Below are positions 58,311 to 64,000 of a stretch of 64,000 nucleotides of DNA, one piece after another. The first letter of the stretch is position 1. Each line of letters opens with the position of its first letter. The position numbers were made by a program, and so were the translations under genes. The notes under the pieces are model-generated. The model saw only the letters and a program-made list of their open reading frames with translations. It ran no database searches and was not told where the DNA came from. This DNA is from Proteles cristata cristata (Eukaryota > Chordata > Mammalia > Carnivora > Hyaenidae), in NCBI GenBank assembly GCA_017311185.1, contig JAESUZ010000415.1, positions 1,257,501 through 1,321,500 of the forward strand, in the 5' to 3' direction.

Positions 58311-60936
58311 CTGTGGAAACAAGTTCACATGTGGTCATCGTCCGTCACGCCGCTGGGCAGCAGATGCCTTCCACTGCGCGCTGCAAACTTACTCCATGAT
58401 CTCAGTGGCTTGGGGTGAGGGGAGGGGACTCGTACGAAGAGCTATTTATTGTTGGGCTCTGAGTTCTCTCTTGCCTCCCTCCCATTTCATATCCCTCCTT
58501 TTGGGAGGGAGGAAATATCTCATACAAGGAAAATTCATTGGCTGGGTCTCAATGACTTTTGCGGTATGTCGAAGATTCTGAGATAATCTGCCTTTGATGG
58601 AAAGATACCATTGGTTCATGCTATCTCAGATAGGAACAAAGGTATCTCTGGCAGTGCGATTCGGGAAGGGTACCCACTTCTTGCCCACACAACTGGCTGG
58701 GATGGGCCAAGGCTGTCACTGGGCTGAGTAATAAATTCCCACCATACCAAAAGCAGTAGCAGAAATGTCTGAGTCCATTTTTTCACACTCCAAAAATACT
58801 TTGCCACAGCTATGAATAATTTGGACGTTTCATTTTCTCTTTGTGCAGTAAATAGGATAAGTTGATTATATATTATAGGGAGAGATAAAAATGAACAGGT
58901 GAAAGGGAAAGAAAAGGGAACATGTCCAAGATAAAACTGTCGTTCAGGATCTCAGTACATGCAGAAGGGAATGCTTTACTGCGTCCGGATTTCGGTGTCT
59001 CTTTCGCAACCATACAGCTATGGATGGTGGACACAGCTCAAAGAAGCAGGTCCACGGGTGCCAGGGGCTTGGGCGTGGCCTACGTGTTCAGACAAGACCC
59101 GAAGAGGGCACAGCCACTTGTCCAAAAATAAAGCCCAAGGCAGACCCTGAGAGTGGAGAGTTTGCACTGTCAAAGGACTGAGAAGCAGCAGCCATGGCTG
59201 GGAACCTCCAGTCACACCCTCTTGATGCCAACCTTGGTAGAGCGATTCCTACACAGTTAAGGGCCTTAGGCAGAATCCTGGATTTGTCCTGATTCTCCCT
59301 CAAGCCTCTGGAATAGGCACCCAGTGGGCAGGGAGAAGGGGTGCTCAACCACTAACTAGCTTTCCTGAGAATTCTGAACACCTCCAATGCTCCTCTAATT
59401 AGTTCCCGTGATGCCTCTGGATCAATGCCTCTGGATGATCTAGCGCGGAGCACAGTGAGGTTCTCCCGGAATACTTTGCTTACTCTCCCACCCACCCTTT
59501 GGTAGCAATCTCTCCTACTCCAAGCCATTAGAGATTTTCAAGGTGACACGGAGCCTACAAAGAAGCTTTCCACTGTGGAAGCATCGGTCTTTGTTTACAT
59601 CCACACTCCACAGCTACAACCTCCTTCTCTGCAATTTATAATCAAGTAACCCAAGATGATGGCCTGAGTCCATCATGCCTGATAATGACCACCTCTACAA
59701 ATATGACTCTGATCACATTACCTGGAAAACCGCTCATTCACCACCTGCTGTGTCCTCGAACTTGCCACTGTCCCCACTGTTCGCACACCTGCTTCTTCCT
59801 TAACTAACGGGTCCTGAGGGTCGGAGGAACTCAGGTACAGACTAACTGCACTCCGACTGCAAATTCCTTCAACAGCAATGAACGCAACCCTGGGGTGCAC
59901 AGAACGCCCCAGAGAGGTTTCTTCAATATTCTTCTACGTACATATCTTGTTTTCCCACAAGATGACAAAGTATTTTATGGTAAGAGTCCTCATCTTTACT
60001 CCTTTCGATTCTTCTTCAGGAATCTTCAACCAAGGTATCTAAGGTACGACTAGGAACACAGTGAATCCGGCGTCATACTTGGCAGGCTTCCCGCAATGTC
60101 ACTCCTCCGTGACATCAGCTATTTTGATGACTCTCTTGCTCTTTCAAACATGGGTATTTCTTAAAGCCATGAGAAGTGACAAAATAATGCTTTGGACTTG
60201 TGGTAACTAACTCCCTCCAATTTTCCCCTCCAATCACCTTGGGTACGTTTAAAAATTCACAGATCCTTTATAAAAAGATCTAGTGGCAATAGGGTGATCT
60301 TTATGCTAATCCAGATTGTCGAGATAGCTTCAGAGCTACTTGTTAAGTGTTGTAGAAACTGGTTGTATTTGCTGCAGACTTTCTACTTCACATGGGCTTG
60401 TGAAACTGAGCCCTTTTTAAAAGTCCTCATCTATATAAACCTAATATAGTCTTCAAAAACAACTTTGTAGCTTCTGTTGGGAGTTGCCAAACTACAAGTG
60501 AACTCTGTGCCCCTTTGAGATTTGATGTGGCCTAGTCCTCAAATTCAAAGCAGTGGCCCAAATTGGCTTATCAAACCATGCCATTAGTTTTGGTGGTTTA
60601 TACACAGGGAAGCCAGTGTTTGAAGAAAGACCCACAGGCAGGGGTCATCAAAGGTCTTTACTTGCTATTCCTCCTCTGACACAGCTTCTCAGTCCCCTTA
60701 GCCAGACCCTTAAATGCAGGTAACTGCCTGGAATGCTACCTCCTTCCTCTAGAAGAAGGCCACCCTGGGAACAGATCTCATCTACTCTCATAGGTTTCAA
60801 CTATGGCTTTGTGCAAAGGATCAGTGTCTGAATCTGTGATGTCTTCCCTAAGCCTTTAGACCCTTATTTTTCGCTGCCCAGTGGGCATGGACAGCATGCC
60901 TCTCTCAAGCCTGGTATTTTAAAAAACAAACTCCGT

Positions 60937-61141
60937 GGGGCGCCCGTGTAGCTCAGTTGGTTAAGCATCTAGCTTTGACTCAGGTCATGATACCACAGTT
61001 CATGAGTTCAAGCCCCGTGTCAGACTATGTGCTGACAGCTCAGAGCCTAGAGCCTGCCTCAGATTCCGTGTCTCCCTCTCACTCTGTGCCTCCCCCACTC
61101 AGGTCTGTCTCTCTCTGTCTCAAAAATAAACATTAAAAAAA
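60937..61141 (+). mobile_element. Felid CAN-SINE
   Basis: It has the head ggggcgcccgtgtagctcag, gagttcaagccccgtgtcag and tail aaaaataaacattaaaaaa. The flanking word aaacaaactc is on both sides. Confidence 0.94.
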
Positions 61142-61390
61142 TAAAAACAAACTCTACCCTCTTGCTTCTAAGCCATCCCTCTATAACCTTCTGTTCTTCT
61201 TCTACTCCTTCTTTCAGTAAAATGTCAGGACTATTCATTCTCCGCTCGTAAAACCAAAATTCTCAACTATCCCCGAAATCCTACCTGTTTTCCCAACAAA
61301 GCGTTCCTTTGAATCATGCCCTCCTCTGCCTTCTTGTTGTCACTACTGAGATTCTGGCCTTCACCGATTATAAACAATTTTATAGTACAG

Positions 61391-61580
61391 TGTACTAGCA
61401 AAGTGCAACAGAACACAACTGGAAACAACCTGAATGCCCATCAGTTGTGCAAGAGTTCAATAAATTGTGGCATGGCCAGTCTATGGAGCCGGTAGTAAAT
61501 AGAATGGATTAGAGCAATATCTACAGCCCAGAGGCCTGCCCTCAATGTGTCCTTAAGTGAAAAGAACACATGTTACAGAA
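61391..61580 (+). mobile_element. Old L1-type 3' fragment
   Basis: It contains ctggaaacaacctgaatgcc, catcag and agtctatggagccggtagta, as in old L1 3' ends. Confidence 0.45.
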
Positions 61581-61739
61581 TAAAGAATTTTAATAATCTA
61601 ATTCTTTTTTTTTTTTAAAGGTCTATGTGTGCTTTTATCAACAAGGAGAAGTTAACACACAAACACAGGGTTACTAAGTTGGTGATCTCAGAAGGATGAA
61701 GAATTGTTAACTTTCTCTTCATATACCGATGTGTCAGCT

Positions 61740-62012
61740 CATCCAATTCTTTAAAATCGTGGTAAAATACACACAACACGAAACTTAACCATCTTCAGCA
61801 TTTTTAAATGTCCAATCCGGTGGTGCAAAGTATTACCATTGTTCCCATTGTTGTACAATCAGCGCCGCCCTCCAACATCAGAACATCTTCCATGTTGCAC
61901 AGCTGAAACTCTGTACCCGTTAAGCAGTAACTCCCTATTCCCCCTCCCCCAGCCCCTGGCAGCCACCATTCTCCTTCTTTCTCTGACCATTCTAGGAACC
62001 TCATATAAGTGC
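61740..62012 (-). mobile_element. Old L1M-type 3' fragment
   Basis: It contains tggtaaaatacacacaacac, gaaacttaaccatcttcagc and ccagcccctggcagccacca, the reverse complement of L1M 3'UTRs, ending near caatctt-like ctaggaacctcatataag. Confidence 0.7.
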
Positions 62013-62459
62013 AAGCTCACTTAGATAATAAGATGTTAAGAAAAATTAGCACCAACAAGGTAAGGGGAAGAAGCAAGTTCTTCCAGTGCCCGGCTGAGTC
62101 TTAGCAGGTCACGCAGGGATTATTTCATCACCCAGGGCACTGGCTCTGTGTTTGACAAGCTCTGTGCTATTGACTAAAAGCCCAGACTTTAAAGTTAATG
62201 GAAACTTATAGATATTTGTCCAGTAGATGCAGATGATTTCTGTCCGGTGGTGTTGTCCTGCTGGACTGCTAATCAGTTTATACGTAAACCTTGACGTCTT
62301 ATCCTGACATTCTTTCTTGAATGTCTTTATAACCTGTTCCTTTGGTTCTCCTTTGACCAGCTTGACCATATGGCTGGCTCCCTCATTAACATATTAAATA
62401 CATCTTTGATGCACGTTCATCCTATATTTGTGTGTCATAATTAACTTTTGAAAAATTTA

Positions 62460-62674
62460 AAAAAAATTTTAATGTTTTATTTATTTCTTTTTGAGAGAGA
62501 GACAGCGTGAGCAGGGGAGGGTCAGAGAGAGAGGGAGACAGAGAATCCAAAGACAGGATCTAGTCTCTGAGCTGTCAGCACAGAACCCGACGCAGGGCTC
62601 GAAACCCACGAACCGTGAGATCATGACCTGAGCCGATGTCGGACACTTAACCGACTGAGCCACCCAGGTGCCCC
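62460..62674 (-). mobile_element. Felid CAN-SINE, left half of an inverted pair
   Basis: Minus-strand copy, head ending gagccacccaggtgcccc at 62674, tail at about 62460. Confidence 0.94.
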
Positions 62675-62699
62675 AAAAATGTTTTTAAATATTTTAAAA

Positions 62700-62875
62700 G
62701 GGGCACCTGGGTGGCTCAATTGGTTGAGTGTCTTGACTCTTGATTTCAGCTCAGGTCATGATCCCAGGGTCAGGGGATTGAGCCCCACACCAGGTTAAAC
62801 ATGGAGCCTGCTTAAGATTCTCTCTCTGCTCCTCTCCCCTGATCGTGCTCTCCCCCTCTCTCTAAAATAATAATT
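62700..62875 (+). mobile_element. Older carnivore SINE, right half of an inverted pair
   Basis: Head ggggcacctgggtggctcaa; the 3' part (agccccacaccaggttaaac, atggagcctgcttaagattc) and tail ctaaaataataattac mark an older subfamily than its neighbour. Confidence 0.9.
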
Positions 62876-63645
62876 ACAAAATTAAACTAAAAAAGGAAAG
62901 AAAGTAACACTTTGACAAAGGGGTTCCTCTCTTTAGCCAAAAGTATCCAGTGCTCTCTTCGGCAGCAGGTATACTAACCAAAAATATCCAAAGCTTTAAG
63001 AAACCTTTGGTCTGTTTCATATTAACAGCGTAGCAAATACTTCTAACCGATGGCACAAAGCAAAACTTTCATACAGAAATGATCACAAAAATCTCCATTA
63101 GGAAGGTCAAACTTCCGTAGGATATATTTAGATTTTTAACTTTGGGTGCCCCAGTTGCCTTTGTTCTAGTTGATAGTTAACATACGCTCAGGGAAATGCA
63201 CAGATTCGTTTCATCAAAAAAGAAAGAGCTGCCAGTGAAAGAGATTAATTGCTTTCTTCTCAATGATCAATTATTTAAAATACGCCCCACTCAGGGCCCC
63301 ACTGAACCCTGCCTACTTTGCCATCACATGGCATGGCCACCGTCAGCCACACGCCTTGCTGACTGAACGCTCTTGAATTCATTGTCTGCAAACTACTGAA
63401 CACCATTAACTGGGCAAGAATACGTATGCCCAAGCAATTTTATATAAAAGCTGTTAAATTAGTAACAGGCATGTTTTAAGCTCTTAAATCTTAAAAAAAA
63501 AAAAAATTAACAGGAGCTGCCTGGGTTGTAAAAATACCACGGACTAGGAGGGGAACAAAGTACGGAGGTGTCAAATAAGGGCGAAAACAGAACGGTATTT
63601 TAGTGGCATGAACGGGGCTGTGGCAGCAACGATTTCTTCAACTTT

Positions 63646-63655
63646 CTAAAAATAG
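63646..63655 (+). promoter_or_regulatory. Putative MEF2 site
   Basis: CTAAAAATAG matches the MEF2 consensus YTA(A/T)4TAR exactly. It lies in an ABLIM1 intron; ABLIM1 is expressed in striated muscle. Binding is inferred only. Confidence 0.35.
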
Positions 63656-64000
63656 CAGTTAACCTTTTATGTTACAACAAATTCATGGCAGTGACATTCC
63701 ATCTGCCTGTCACCTAGTTCGCATTGCCCAAAACTTAGGAGAACAGGTAACACTTAAAACTCGACCCAAAGTGGGGCTTGGGGATAAAATGCAAACTTTT
63801 TCTTCTTTTATATCAGTAGACTGAACATCTCTGCTGGGCTACGGCTCACATTGGTGCTTTAATCCGCTCACACCAGCAAGAGAGGGAGAGACGTTAAGCG
63901 CATGGGACCAATGATTTCAATGTGGTAACACAAGAATTTTAATTGGGGGCCAGGAGCCTCAGGGGGTGGGGTCCTTTCTTCTCTTTTTTTAGGGCAGGCA

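Larger units (their letters stand above)
58311..64000 (-). other. ABLIM1: ABLIM1 intron upstream of exon A (partial)
   Basis: This intron ends at the exon A acceptor (polypyrimidine tract then cacag) and runs off the window. The exon encoding the first half of LIM1 (HCHKCGEP...HIKCFTCK in human) was not found, so the intron exceeds 5.7 kb. It contains three younger SINEs, an older SINE and L1-type fragments. Confidence 0.85.

Noticed and set aside
8137..62663. Many ORFs with the shared motif AQSV(E/K)(R/C)(P/L)TSAQVMIS and LSLSLK ends (e.g. 8137, 9421, 24534, 31901, 41480, 42056, 48016, 48219, 62481)
   Set aside because: They are translations of the SINE body and its CT-rich tail, present wherever a SINE lies, on whichever strand the SINE is. 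They are not a protein family.
3119..62875. tRNA-like A and B boxes in many places
   Set aside because: They belong to tRNA-Lys-derived SINE heads; no complete cloverleaf with an acceptor stem was seen.
58311..64000. Search for the exon encoding the first half of LIM1
   Set aside because: No minus-strand match to HIKCFTCK or CHKCGEP was found; presumably beyond 64000.
1..64000. CRISPR array, phage-like or other defence system
   Set aside because: The repeats are SINEs, microsatellites and one 29-bp minisatellite without spacers; the sequence is a mammalian intron region.

Overview
The window is ordinary nuclear DNA from a carnivore, almost certainly a cat (Felidae). The main clue is about 25 tRNA-Lys-derived SINEs of the felid CAN-SINE (SINEC_Fc) type. 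Each has a head reading GGGGCGCCTGGGTGGCTC, a tRNA-like B box (GGTTCGAGCCCC), a CT-rich stretch and an A-rich tail. Older carnivore SINEs, carnivore L1 3' ends, MIR, L2, hAT-Charlie (MER20, MER5A) and MaLR LTR fragments make up most of the rest. I see no prokaryotic genes, CRISPR array or CpG-island promoter.

The only gene I can support is ABLIM1 (actin-binding LIM protein 1), on the minus strand. Four consecutive coding exons are present, named A to D here: A 58127-58310, B 54079-54188, C 33042-33168 and D 31086-31179. All have GT-AG splice sites and compatible phases, and they join into an uninterrupted 171-codon reading frame. They encode the second half of LIM domain 1, all of LIM2, all of LIM3 and the start of LIM4. 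The first half of LIM1 lies upstream (beyond 64000) and the rest of LIM4, the linker and the villin headpiece lie downstream (below 1); I looked for both in the window and did not find them.

Layout: 1-31085 is intron downstream of exon D, with a cluster of SINEs stacked at one site (3012-3779), a 61-bp AC microsatellite, MaLR LTRs split by younger SINEs, MER20, MER5A, two L1 3' ends and a 29-bp minisatellite. 31086-33168 holds exons D and C with a 1.86-kb intron containing two head-to-head SINEs. 33169-54078 is a 20.9-kb intron with many SINEs, a 91-bp homopyrimidine tract, a consensus-matching CTCF core motif and a 5'-inverted L1. 54079-58310 holds exons B and A. 58311-64000 is upstream intron with a SINE hairpin and a MEF2-consensus site.

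I found no undescribed biological system. The best second-look items are: the four-fold repeated SINE target site; a SINE subfamily with shared diagnostic changes and clean target-site duplications; the twin-primed L1; the inverted SINE pairs around the LIM exons; and a few structure-prone or regulatory motifs. All long open frames outside the four exons look like chance or SINE/L1-derived frames.
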